This document shows positions 25,460-36,383 of a stretch of 64,000 nt of DNA, in pieces. Numbering within the stretch: position 1 is the stretch's first letter; the number at the start of each line of letters is the position of its first letter. Source of the stretch: Megalobrama amblycephala (lineage: Eukaryota > Chordata > Actinopteri > Cypriniformes > Xenocyprididae); contig NC_063063.1 in NCBI RefSeq assembly GCF_018812025.1, positions 7,554,942-7,618,941 of the forward strand. Reading direction: 5' to 3'. The translations under genes and the position numbers were made by a program. Under the pieces are notes generated by a model. The model did not search any database. It saw only the letters and a list, made by a program, of their open reading frames with translations, and was not told where the DNA came from.

Positions 25460-27771
25460 CTAATTTCTGACGTAACTACTGAACTTGGTGGGGAGATTGT
25501 CCACTGGGTACACCGTTGGGCCCGTTTTCATTGTCGGGGGTCCGTTTGAGAGAATCCAGTTGCACTGCTGTGTTAACTCAACTAAAAAGATCTTGAGTAA
25601 CACTTTGGCGAATTCTTTGCCCACACACATCCTGGAACCGCCACCGAAGGGGATGTAGTTAAACCTGGAGCCGTCCTCCAGGCCTTTACTCATGAATCTC
25701 TCTGGCTGGAACTCATCTTTGTTAGGAAACACCTCGGCGACGTCATGCGTGTCACAAATACTGTAAATGACATTCCATCCTTTAGGTATCTGGTAACCCT
25801 GAAAGGGAAAATAAAAGAATTCAGCGTTAAACAAAGAGAGTATTTTAACAGAGGACATTGAACTACATTAATGATCAGCCTTGAAGTTTAACTCACATTC
25901 AATTCAAAGGTTTTGAGCGCCACTCTGAAGCCTCCAGGTACAGGAGGGTTGATTCGGAGAGTTTCTTTAATCACACATCCAGTGTACTTCAGCTGTTCCA
26001 ACAGCTCCATACTTAAGGTCTTTCCAGGCGAGTAGATGCCCAATTCAACCTGTGGATTAAAAAAATAAAAAAAAGTCCATTAGCCCACACATTGGTAGTA
26101 ATGCAATTAAGTAATGCAATCAGATTGAGAAGAACTCAACGTTGAACTTTTTGGATCATACCTTCTCCTGAATCTCCTCTCTAACTTTCTGCACCACCTC
26201 TGAATTCAGACCCAAGAACATCACCAGTGAGGTTGCAGTGCTGGCGGTGGTCTCATGACCTCCAAACAGAAGCTCAGTAGCTGCTTCTTTCATTGCCTGA
26301 GAGGAAGAAAAAAACGTTATTAACGACGTTTGATCTCACTTCACTTTTGGGCGTAAAACAATATCCGACAAGTCTAATGAAAAATAATTACCTGCAGACT
26401 GAAGGGCTCTTCACTTCTCCTGCTGTTCTCAATCAACAGCTGAAGAGCATCTTTGTGTTTTTGCTCATTTTCATTGTCATCGTCTTGAATTTTCTTCCGG
26501 ATGTTCTCCTCAATTTTAGAATGAATGAAATTGCGTGCTCTCAGACCCTGCCGATCACATTACAGATCGTTATTACATGAAATTTATTTCACGTACCAAA
26601 AATGAATCTTCAGACTGTCGTTCTATAATAACTTACCCTGTACAAGCCACTGAAGGGAACATCAATAGGCAAGGAGAACAAGTTTTTGATCATTTCCTCA
26701 AAAGCTTCCACCAGTTCCTGCTCGTCCGTCTTGATTTGCTCCGGCTCGAAACCAAGCAGGATTCTCATGGCTATACGGAACATGAGTCGCTTCATCTCCG
26801 GGTAAACCAGGACACATGCATCTCTCTGCAGCCAGTCTTGAATGGCACTCCTCACCTCCTGCTGGATCACTGGGATGTAGTGCTCCAGAGCATCTCTTGA
26901 GAACGCTCTCATAATGGCCTAAACAGAACATTAAAAAAAAATCATCATTTCAATGCAAAGACTGAATTTGAGGTGCTTTAAAAATACATCTGCAGAGCTT
27001 CTAGGATACTAAATATGATTTAATCAAGGAGCATCAAATATTTCAAAGTTCCTCAAAAACTTTAAAGGAGCAACCACTGATATACTACAAAGTTCTTGCA
27101 TGAGTTTCCTCAGAGAACAATATAGGAGAAAGTTTTGTAAATCACTCCCAACATTAATGCAATTTCATATAAAACACAGTACAAAAGTACTGATTGGCAT
27201 CCTTACCTTTTTCTTGTTTTTGTGTTGAGAGCCATGAACATTGGAGAGGGTGTCAGAGCCCAGTATAGTTCTCACTGATGCTGGCCACTGAACTGAGACC
27301 AGCTTGTGTTCGCCCAGCAGAATCTGCCTCACGTTATCAGCTCCCATCACCCTGACAGTCGGGTTACCAAAGAGGTGCGTTTTGTAGATGCATCCGTATT
27401 TCTGGCGTTTCATCCGGAGGAACTTTCTTCTCTGTGTATAAGGACAACGTGTTATTGGCACAAAGATTCCAAAGCGCATGTTTCGTTCCACATGTATCGG
27501 ATATTAACACAGCAAAACATTAGTGAACATCGCATTTATCAGTACAATCATATGAACTTGTGCAATAAAAGTGCACGCGTACCTGGAGGATCAGCTGGAG
27601 CGTTTCTCCAATGAAGGGTAAGCCCATTGTACCTGGCGGCAGTGGACTACCACAGCTCGGATCGACCCGTCGAATCAATAACATCTCCCACAACTTAACC
27701 GCGGCGAGAAAAAGCAAAACGGGAAGCACGATGGTGCAGAGAAAGGTGACTATGAGAGTGTACAGCCCCAT
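25460..27771 (-). CDS. cyp26a1: Cytochrome P450 26A1 (retinoic acid hydroxylase), complete, 7 exons
   Basis: Exons read on the minus strand at 27771-27583, 27431-27207, 26918-26637, 26547-26392, 26296-26162, 26049-25897 and 25798-25460. All junctions are GT-AG, all introns are phase 0, and the total is 492 codons plus stop, the length I recall for fish Cyp26a1. The start gives the family N-terminus MGLYTL. Residues about 4-24 are a hydrophobic ER anchor, followed by a proline-rich hinge (PLPPG, about 43-47). The I-helix oxygen-activation motif GGHETT is at 296-301, the K-helix ExxR at E358/R361, and the haem loop FGGGSRMCVG has its ligand at Cys438. Known role: an ER-membrane P450 that 4-hydroxylates all-trans retinoic acid, clearing it in the embryo. 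Every catalytic motif is intact, so it should be functional. Assignment to A1 over B1/C1 rests on the N-terminus, the GGHETT motif (C1 types have FFTT) and the exoc6 neighbour. Confidence 0.97.
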
Positions 27772-27857
27772 GCTGAAGCGCGCAAAGATCGCCAAAGAGC
27801 TTCTGGAGAGGAGATGCGTCTTTACGCGCAGACTGAGGGCGTTCTCGCTTGCGCGCC

Positions 27858-27865
27858 CTTATATA
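27858..27865 (-). promoter_or_regulatory. TATA box of cyp26a1
   Basis: Minus-strand TATATAAG sits 87 bp upstream of the cyp26a1 ATG, between a GC-rich stretch and the start codon. Transcription would begin about 30 bp downstream (near 27830), giving a 5' UTR of about 60 nt. The transcription start is inferred from spacing only. Confidence 0.75.
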
Positions 27866-27910
27866 TCCATTGCGCGCAGGTCTCCTCCTGTTACCTTCCT
27901 CAGATAAATT

Positions 27911-27927
27911 AGTTCACACAAAGTTCA
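27911..27927. promoter_or_regulatory. Proximal retinoic acid response element (DR5) of cyp26a1
   Basis: Two identical half-sites AGTTCA are separated by exactly five bases (CACAA), about 45 bp upstream of the TATA box. Known: vertebrate Cyp26a1 promoters carry a conserved proximal DR5 element bound by RAR/RXR that makes the gene retinoic-acid inducible. Position, spacing and half-site sequence all match that element. Confidence 0.9.
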
Positions 27928-27948
27928 TCTTTAATTGTGGTGTCATCT

Positions 27949-27958
27949 CGCCCCGCCC
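27949..27958. promoter_or_regulatory. GC box next to the proximal RARE
   Basis: CGCCCCGCCC lies 21 bp beyond the DR5 element. It fits an SP1/KLF-type site; Cyp26a1 promoters are known to pair a GC-rich element with the proximal RARE. Binding is inferred. Confidence 0.6.
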
Positions 27959-27965
27959 ACAGGGC

Positions 27966-29270
27966 AGACGCTGCTCCAAACTCTGAACCATTTGTTATAG
28001 GCGCATTTTAATACCACCTCCTGTAGAAGGCAGACAATCCTGAGATTTCACTTTGAAAAGGTGTTAATTCCCCCGACACAAAAGGAAGCATCCGAGGCTC
28101 TTTTGTTGCCAATATTCCCGTCGTTTACACTCATTACTCTGGGCTTGTGTGCCATCAGAAATGCCGTAGAGGATTTAATTGAGGAGCTTAAACTGTGAAG
28201 TTCTACTTTTACATTTTAAATCCCTTAAATGTCCCTCTTTTTGTCCTCCTTTGGCGTGGGGGTTCTTAAAAAGGTCATTACTCAGGTTAAACAGCTTACC
28301 TTCACATGCATGTACATTTAAATGGCAATATTTATTTGCGTTTATTCATTTTAATTTAATTTATCACTGGAAATAAAATCAATTTTTAATATTAAAAAAT
28401 TAAGATTATTTATAAAAATGACATTTCTCATTTAGACATGTACAGTTGATTTGCAAAAAAAAAAAAACATTTATACAGAGTTCATTCAGGTCATTATTAT
28501 CAGGTCTGTTTTTTACAATATCAATATTCATTGCAAAATCTTTTTTTGTGTGTGTGTGTGTGCTTCCGTCTGTTTATCTAACTAGTCTTCACTGAGATCA
28601 GTGTTTGAAATAAGTTATGACAGATACCTGTGTTGTCAGGAGTGTGGTATATCTGATCTCATATTAGACTTTAACCTGTAACAATGCCGTAGATGTTTTC
28701 CTGTGGAGCAGAGTGTGCAGTAATATCATAAATATGATCATTGTCTCGCTGCGGGTTCAAACCCGGGTCAGCTTAAAAAGTGACGGAGCAGAGCAAGGTT
28801 ACCGGTACATGAAGAGCAAACACCCACAGCAGTCTGAATTACTGTTTTTACGACAGCCATAACGTGGAAAAAACAAGCTGGGAAGGCAGTCAATTAAAGA
28901 GACAGGATGGCTCCAAATTTTTCCCTCTCTTCATTCTTTGATGTGTGTCTGCCCTGCATTTCACCTTTCATCCTGTGTGATGGGATGGGGAAAAGTCACG
29001 CATGACATATCTATGTTTGCGGGTATTTTAGGTATGTGTCTGTGTAAGCAACTCATTCATATGTTAACCCATTACACGACCGTTGCCATATTTATTCTTC
29101 GACATGACCCGACCGTGCCAAATGCCCTAAGTGAACCTTCAAACTTGGCCTTATTTGTGAATTTGTGCAATTACGAGGCCTGTTTTCCCTCGTAAGAGTC
29201 GTAGCAGTGTGTGAAATGCTTTGACGAACCTAATAAAGTCTTTCAACCGGAGCCAAGAGCAATGCAACCT
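27966..29270. other. cyp26a1 upstream region, mostly unique sequence
   Basis: No gene is visible. The sequence is largely non-repetitive and may hold regulatory DNA. A short tRNA-promoter-like B box (GGTTCAAACC near 28756) is present without a tRNA fold. A short (TG)n lies at about 28548-28562. Confidence 0.4.
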
Positions 29271-29272
29271 GA

Positions 29273-29289
29273 AGTTCAAGGATAGTTCA
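29273..29289. promoter_or_regulatory. Candidate DR5 retinoic acid response element, about 1.5 kb upstream of cyp26a1
   Basis: AGTTCA - AGGAT - AGTTCA is a perfect direct repeat with 5-bp spacing. The second half and the following bases (GATAGTTCAC then AATTCT) resemble the terminus of a dispersed fish transposon family also present at 29717 and 7799. The site may therefore be transposon-derived or fortuitous. Confidence 0.45.
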
Positions 29290-29716
29290 CTAAAAGAATT
29301 CTTGCTATAGCTTCTTCCATTTCAGTTATATTCTGTATGTAGCCTGTGATATTATCCTACTCTGCAGTGCTATACTTTAACCCACTGGTAACTTTTGTGA
29401 ACAAACTTTACTGTTGAGTTTGAAGAGTCTAAAAATAGTTGTTTATATATTAACTGTCAACTATAAATGAAAATGGATTTTATACGAATTTATAAAGTTG
29501 TTTAGTTCCATTTTGCGATGCGATATATGTTATAGATCCATAAAAGTATGTATATGTGTGAGTAATATGTAGATATATATATAAAGGCTGCAGTTGGTTT
29601 CATTGAGCTATCCAAAGACCCAAATACATGTGATGATATAGCTGAAAATACTTTGGGATTATTAACTATTGAACTAATCGTCCTGGCCAGAAAGCTGAAA
29701 TGAACTGAATTGAATC

Positions 29717-30034
29717 TTAAAGGGATAGTTGACCCAAAAATGAAAATTCTATCATCATTTACTCACCCTCAAGTTGTTCTGTTCTGTTGAACACAAAGGA
29801 AGATATTTTGAAGAATGTGTTAAACTGAACAGTTTTGGGGCACCATTGACTTCCATTGTAGTTTTTTTCCTACTATGGAAGTCAATGGTGCCCCAAAGTG
29901 GCCTGGTTACAAAAATTTCTTCAAAATATCTTCCTTTGTGTTCAACAGAACATAGAAAATTACAGATTTGGAACAACTTGAGGGTGAGTAAATGATGATA
30001 GAATTTTCATTTTTGGGTCAACTATCCCTTTAAG
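29717..30034. mobile_element. Near-perfect hairpin MITE, GATAGTTGACCC family
   Basis: Ends TTAAAGGGATAGTTGACCCAAA and TTTGGGTCAACTATCCCTTTAA are inverted. Nearly the whole element pairs (AAGATATTTTGAAGAA/TTCTTCAAAATATCTT, GGGGCACCATTGACTTCCAT and its complement). The near-perfect match implies a recent insertion. It sits 1.9 kb upstream of the cyp26a1 ATG. Confidence 0.88.
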
Positions 30035-30289
30035 TGCCAAATGTTCTATTATTTAACATTTCAATCCAAAAAAAAATCACTTTCATTTTGCATTGATAGA
30101 TGTTTTAATACAAACTGTAGCTAAATATAAAACAGTATAAGTTTTCATTACTAAAAAGACTCCAAACGGAGTTGCCTCAGCGCTTTCCCCCAAGCTATTT
30201 TCGATGTTTATTCCTCCATCTTGAGAAAGTTATATTCTGAGTCATCGCTAACGATACGTGTCTCGTATGAGCTGTAATCTCCAACGCTG

Positions 30290-30665
30290 AGTTTGTGTTG
30301 GTCTCAGTGCTCGTTCCCGGGCGCTGGTGACCCGCTGGTGACCCTGCAGCGCGGACCCTGACATCTCTGTGAACTCTGGGCGCAAAGCTCGCCAAGTTCA
30401 CTGTCCATCAAATAACGAGATACGCAGCCTGAGCAGCAGTAATTATCCACACTGCCATCTATTCTGCGCTGTCCATCACAAAAATCAAATCAAGGGCATC
30501 ATTAAAGCCACTTACAGTAATGTTCTAATTGGGTCAAGAGATAAACAGCCTTTCACTGGTGTGCGAGAGAGAGAGTTTTAATTGGAGCCTCGGATGTTGA
30601 TCGTCGCCTTTATCACAGTTTCACCCCCATCACAGAGGTCCGCCACTTATATTTAGCTATACAAG
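30290..30665. promoter_or_regulatory. Candidate conserved non-coding element upstream of cyp26a1
   Basis: This stretch is compositionally complex, richer in GC than its flanks and without similarity to repeats elsewhere in the window. It contains clustered TAAT/ATTA homeodomain cores, a TTTATCAC GATA-type site and an ATCAAATCAAGG stretch near a TCF/LEF consensus. Enhancer function is inferred from context only. Confidence 0.3.
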
Positions 30666-31459
30666 GAATAAGCTCTTTTAAAACTGGTGGTGAAAAGTAG
30701 TCTGTGAATTAAATAATGATTTTAGGAAGGGGTAGAATTTTGTAAATTAATTTCTGACAGTAATGTTCGGGGCACAATATTGCGCGTGAACAAATCGTCT
30801 TTTGTTAAATGCCAACCGTTTGAACGATGTTTTAAACAAAACACCTTTGTGACACATGTAAAAGTCTACTAAAGAGTCAAATAATGGCAGTATTTGAGTT
30901 ATTTTCGATACAGTTCGGAACAGAAAGCGCGTGAGCAGCGTGTTGTTGTGATTGTTCCCTCCTCAGGAGAATGAGGGAAAGCCTCGAGCGCCCTGACTTC
31001 TAATCTTAATTTTTGTGTTGACAGAAAAATGTTTGCTAAAAGTGTAGCTTTATATCTAATTATAAGCAACCAAGCCTTAATTATGGGGGTAAGATTCCCC
31101 CATCCCCACATAATTCTTACCTTGATAGAAAAAAGAATTGTTTTCGATTACCACACGTTGCCTGTAAAGATTTCTCTACGCTCGCTATGATCATATAAAG
31201 TGATTCACTGTCAGCTATTTCAGATTATATTCAAATGAATGCTACACCACGCATTTCTTTACATTGGATGACATGGATGCCTGCTGGAGCTACTGGTTGT
31301 TTTTGTTTACTCGCATAAAATGACTCGCATTAGTGACACGTGGCACAGCTATAGGTAGTGAATTTGTCTTTGATTTATGAGTTTACATGACATATAGACC
31401 CGCGAACGCAGTTTGAACCGTGAGCACCGCAGGAGGGGGTCACGAGAGCACAGCCAAAC

Positions 31460-31476
31460 AGTTCACTAAAGGGTCA
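31460..31476. promoter_or_regulatory. Candidate distal DR5 retinoic acid response element, about 3.7 kb upstream of cyp26a1
   Basis: AGTTCA - CTAAA - GGGTCA fits the RAR/RXR consensus RGKTCA-N5-RGKTCA. It lies in a non-repetitive, comparatively GC-rich stretch (about 31390-31520), unlike the AT-rich surroundings. Distal RAREs cooperating with the proximal one are known for Cyp26a1; that this is one of them is inference. Confidence 0.5.
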
Positions 31477-31519
31477 GACTGAAGACTGACTTTAAGCTAT
31501 ATAACCTCCAGCCTCTGGA

Positions 31520-32569
31520 GTCTCATTCTGTCTTTTATTTGCATTTAAAAATACTGCTGCTATTAAAGGCTCTTTCTTGCCAAGCAAAACAAAACGATTA
31601 GATAGGAGAATATATAAAATGTTCTTAACTGTGTCACTAAAGGGTGAAAAGAGCTTATATGGTAATTCCTGTCATGCAGTGGCTTTTGGACTCTTGCTGT
31701 TGTAGACAAGAATATCACTGCATTGTTGTTGTTTAAATAATTATTTCTATAAAGGGCATTAGAAATATGCTCCTGATAAGATTAGGCAGTTAAACTTTAA
31801 TTATTATACCTTGATTGAGCTGAATGTGCTGTTAGCAATTGCTCAGTGAGAGAGTTTACTTGAGGTTGTGTCAACTTGAAGTTCATTTTGATATATATTT
31901 GTAATGATGTTGTAATTCTGTACTTATACATATTGTGTTTACTTTATTTAGCCTATATATATTTGTTTGTAATTACCTGTATTGTCAGCTTTCTGAAGTT
32001 GTCTTCTCACATTGAATCTCTTTAAGATGTGCAACTGCATACTTGATGTACTGATGTTTAAGCTCCCCTCCCTTTAGCAGCGACATCTCTTCTCTTCTCT
32101 GATGATGTGTTTACTGGTGTGAGGGCGGGACAATCTGTCACTCACATGAGATCAACCAATAGCGAACCACAAACATCCAACTATCTAATTCCCGATTGCC
32201 AAAATCAAGTCCCGCCCTACACTTTTTCTTGTTGGAGAAGCCGTTTCACTTGGAATACATATGGGAAGAAAAGACTGTTACGACTTCTGTTTCATGCCGA
32301 CTTTAAATCCCCATCAATTTTAGTATTTTTTTCATGGAGGGTGATGTCATTAATTTGGTGGAAATTTCAAAAGACTAGGATGAAAAGTGATGTTGACAGA
32401 AAAATTCCAAATACATTCAACAACTATGTGCTATTTAGTATATATACGTTGTATTGAATTCTGTACAGATGTTTACATTGATCAATTTGATCATTTAACA
32501 TACAAAAAAAAATTATCAAATGTTAACAGTAAAGCTATTTGTATTATATTTGTATTATTTGTATAATGT
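31520..32569. other. AT-rich intergenic DNA between the cyp26a1 upstream region and repeats
   Basis: No gene is seen. The ORF at 32107-32457 has no family resemblance. Confidence 0.35.
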
Positions 32570-33290
32570 TAAAGGGTTAGTACACCCAAAAATGAAAATT
32601 CTGTCATTTATTACTCACCCTCACGTCGTTCTACACTCGTAAGACCTTCGTTAATCTTCGGAATACAAATTAAGATATTTTTGATGAAATCCGATGGCTC
32701 AGTGAGACCTGCATAGACAGCAATGGTACTTCCTCTCTCAAGATCCATAAAGGTACTAAAAACATATTTAAAATAGCTCATGTGAGTACAGTGGTTTAAT
32801 ATTAATATTATAAAGTGATGAAAATATTTTTTGTGCACCAAAAAAACAAAATAATGACTTTTTAACAATATCTAGTGACGGCCGATTTCAAAACACTGCT
32901 TCTTGAAGCTTCGGAGCTTTACGAATTAAATCAGTGGATTCAGCAGTTTGCCGGTTTGATATGCGATCCGAATCACTGACTTGACTCAAAAAGATTCATA
33001 CGCTCTGAAGCAGTGTTTTGAAATTGGCCATAACTAGATAGAGTTAAAAAGACATTTTTGGTTTTTATTTGGTGCACAAAAAATATTCTCCTCCCTTTAT
33101 AATATTAATATTGAACCACTGAACTCACATGAACTGATTTAAATATGTTTTTAGTACCTTTATGGATCTTGAGAGAGGAAGTATCATTGCTGTCTATGCA
33201 GGCCTCACTGAGCCATCGGATTTAATCAAAAATATCTTAATTTGTGTTGAGTAATTAATGACATTATTTTCATTTTTTCAACCCTTTAAA
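32570..33290. mobile_element. Inverted-repeat MITE, GGGTTAGTNCACCC family, copy 2
   Basis: Collinear with the inner element at 5768-6485: TTAAGATATTTTTGATGAAATCCGATGGCTCAGTGAG and its complement near 33195-33240, here with arms around a centre near 32940. The right end is partly decayed. Confidence 0.8.
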
Positions 33291-33339
33291 ATAATTTCCT
33301 GCATAATGGTACTGTGAGGTCAGAATTTGCTGAACAGCA

Positions 33340-33640
33340 GTGTTAAGATTACTAAGTAATTAATTACTGTAATTTAATTACTTTTCCCTTAAAAAGTAAA
33401 TTATGGTATTACTCAATTTTTTTGCAATTTAATTACAGTTACTTCTGATGTAATCACATTAAATACTCTATAGAACAATTATATATAAAAACAATAGTGG
33501 ATATGGGATTTAGAAAGTTAATGATAATGCAATAATTTTTAGAAAGCGTATTAGTACAACAATCTAATTACACCGTTTAAGATGTAATTATTAGCAAGTA
33601 ATTAATTACTGTTTTAGAGTAGTCTACCCAACACGGTATT
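33340..33640. repeat. Degraded TAATTACT-rich dispersed repeat abutting the cyp26c1 remnant
   Basis: Opens with CAGCAGTGTTAAGATTAC and closes with GTAGTCTACCCAACACGG; inside are AAGTAATTAATTACTG blocks. Related to the AACACTG-ended repeat at 11840-12008. Confidence 0.45.
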
Positions 33641-34580
33641 TATATAAATGGAGGACCAGTTTGAAAACGCTTATCCTCAAAGTCAAAGAATGTGAAATAA
33701 ACATGGAGTCCATTGACAGGGTGAACTACAGGCACTATCTTTGGGATCGTCTTGGTAGCCAGTTTCAATTCTGAGCTGAAGAGCAGTTCAACAGCAAGGG
33801 TCCAAATGGAACGTAACTGAAACTGAACAGGTTTGCTCTCAGTTCTTTCTGACACATTAAAAAAAATTCCGAAACTGGTCAATTGGATCGGTCTCATGCG
33901 TGTCTCTGATGCTGTATAGAACACCATCTCTTGGGATCTGGCAAACAAATAGTGTCAAACAATACAGTATCAATTTATTTACTTACACATTTTAATTTCT
34001 GTTGTAATACATGGGTTGCAATGAAATATAGCCCTTTGTCATATTTATGAATGTCCGAATGTCTTTATATTAGATTAAAAATTCCAAGTGGCATCTATTA
34101 TAAAGAAATATATCACAAACATAAAAGGTTAACAAGTTTGCAATGAAAAAACAAAGATATTTAGTATTGTTACACTTGATTGTCAATGTTATTGGATTAT
34201 GCTGAGAGTTAATGTGATGATATACACCTCTGATCGACACCTGAGAAGAACTGACTTCATATATCCACTAATAATAAGTCCATTGCTTCATTTTTCAAAT
34301 AGCATTATGTTCACAATTAAGGTATCATTATATGAAACAAAAGGATGGCAAATGACATTTTATTTTACCATGTGTAAAAATAAACCAGACTTTAGACACA
34401 TACTTACATCTAACTCAAAGGTTTTAAGTACAGTCCTGTAGTCGCAGTCACAGTACCTCCTTCACAACACAGTCCAGGTATCTCAGTTTACCCAGATGCT
34501 CCAGCATTACATAATTCGGCTGTGACCTCACGCCCATGAAATGCAACACTTGCGAGCTGATGACCACTGGGTCTGTCGGT
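33640..34580 (-). pseudogene. cyp26c1: cyp26c1 remnant: broken penultimate and last exons
   Basis: Minus strand, about 34577-34408: the reading frame gives a recognisable K-helix region (LGKLRYLDCVVKEVL), then a stop/frameshift with about 8 codons missing where the RFLPPVSGG-type segment belongs. It resumes as YRTVLKTFELD with a preserved GT donor. The next exon, 33940-33640, starts at QIP, shifts frame before SIRDTHET, shows a garbled middle, then SFSYVPFG. There the haem loop with its Cys ligand and about 15 following codons are deleted. The text resumes LAVELLFSSELKLATKT and continues through PVVHPVNGLHVYF to a stop at 33640. Two frameshifts and the missing haem ligand preclude P450 activity. 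No trace of exons 1-4 was seen between 34600 and 38000. Location between exoc6 and cyp26a1, same strand, matches the ancestral CYP26C1 slot; the HPVNGLHVYF-type C-terminus favours C1 over a tandem A1 copy. Confidence 0.85.
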
Positions 34581-34799
34581 GGCCTTATTCTTGTGCCTCT
34601 TGTGCCTGGCTTTAATATTGTATTTTTGAAGCAATCTTTACTTGTCTGTTTATATATTGGAACTTAACTTAAAATTGTAAGTTAATGTAAAAAAAAAAAA
34701 AAAAACTTATAGGAGCAGATTAGTTGGTCATGATGATATAATTTGTGTAAAAACCTAAAGGCTTTTTTTTTTTTTTTTGTATAAACCACTGCACTGCTC

Positions 34800-35075
34800 A
34801 ACAAACTATTATTTTCTGGTGTAATACTTTGGCAGGGAGTTAAATTCGGCACAACACCAGACTACCGCCATTAGCACTGGAGCCACCACAACTGGTGTTG
34901 TGCTGAATTCTGACCCCTGCCAAATTACAACCCCACCTAGTATTGGTAGGTTTAGATGTGGGGGAGGGGTTAGGATTAGGGGTGGGGTTAGGATTAGGCA
35001 ATCAGGTAGCGACTTCAAAGAGGGGGGTAATAATTTGGCAGGGAGTCGAAATTCGGCACAACACCGGCAACGACG
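34800..35075. repeat. Inverted repeat around a GGTTAGGATTAGG core
   Basis: CTTTGGCAGGGAGTTAAATTCGGCACAACACC recurs nearly identically at about 35032-35065 and, inverted, as GGTGTTGTGCTGAATTCTGACCCCTGCC at 34890-34920. The centre has GGTTAGGATTAGG direct repeats. Confidence 0.65.
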
Positions 35076-35485
35076 ACATAATCCCCGTGTCCCAAAGGCT
35101 CATCTTCAGAATCCAGTGCTATGTGTTACTGCTTGTGCGACAGAGAAGGATGAGGGATCTTCCATTATACATCAATGTCAAAAATTTATTCCTTGCTCGT
35201 TTTTGTAAATGATGCAATAAACAAAATGATGATTGGCTATAGAGAATCGACAACTGGGTCATCTTTGGTGTCGCTTGTTATAAATATTGGAGGTTATGGT
35301 CCACCTTCAGTATGACATACTGAATGAAGGGCTTTAAATATTTGCCAATAATAGGCCTATATCTTCCTATAGAGAACATCCCAAATGGACTACATGGGAA
35401 TTATTGAAGTGTTATGGAGAAATATCATAAAGCCCTCATCTGTTCAAACATAAATATTACCTCAAATGCATATCTTCTAAAATAA

Positions 35486-36383
35486 CACCGATCAGGCATA
35501 ACATTATGACCATCTTCCTAATATTGTGTTGGTCCCGCTTTTGCTGTCAAAACAGCCCTGACCCGTTGACGCATGGACTCCACTAGACCCCTGAAGGTGT
35601 GCTGTGGTATCCGGCACCAAGATGTTAGCAGCGGATCCTTTAAGTCCTGTAAGTTGCGAGGTGGAGCCTCAATGGATCAGACTTGTTTGTTCAGCACATG
35701 CCACAGATGCTCGATTGGATTGAGATCTGGGGAATTTGGAGACAAAGTCAACACCTCAAACTCGTTGTGCTCCTCAAACCATTCCTGAACCATTTTTGCT
35801 TTGTGGCAGGGCACATTATCCTGCTGAAAGAGGCCACAGCCACCAGGGAATACTGTTTCCATGAAAGGCCGTACATGGTCTGCAACAATGCTTAGGTAGG
35901 TGGTACATGTCAAAATAACATCCACATGGATGGCAGGACCCAAGGTTTCCCAGCAGAACGCCGGCTTGCCTTCTTCCCAAAGTGCATCCTGGTGCCATGT
36001 GTTCCCCAGGTAAGCAACGCACACGCACTCGGCCATCCATGTGAGAAAACGTGATTCATTGCTCTGTTATCCAGTTCTGATGCTCATGTGCCCACTGTTG
36101 GTGCTTTTGGCGGTGGACAGGGTTCAGCATGGACACCCTGACTAGTCTGCGCCTATGTAGCCCCATACGCAACAAACTGTGATGCACTGTGTATTGTGAC
36201 ACCTTTCTATCAGAACCAGCATTAACTTCTTGAGCAGTTTGAGCTACAGTAGCTCATCTGTTGGATTGGAACACACGGGCCAGCCTTCACTCCTACATCA
36301 ATGAGTCTTGGCCGCCCATGACCCTGTCACCACTGTTCCTTCTCTGGACCACTTTTAATAGATACTGACCACTGCGGACCAGG

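Noticed and set aside
27771..27795. Possible upstream start extending Cyp26a1 by eight residues
   Set aside because: The upstream codon is TTG, not ATG; the ATG at 27771 gives the family N-terminus and a 492-residue protein.
28745..28776. tRNA-like B box GGTTCAAACC
   Set aside because: No matching A box, acceptor stem or cloverleaf; the GGGTTCAAACCC palindrome alone is not enough.
33640..33948. A short intact 102-codon gene on the minus strand
   Set aside because: Its last ~60 codons match a cyp26c1 C-terminus while its first part is an out-of-frame reading of the same P450 exon; it is pseudogene text.
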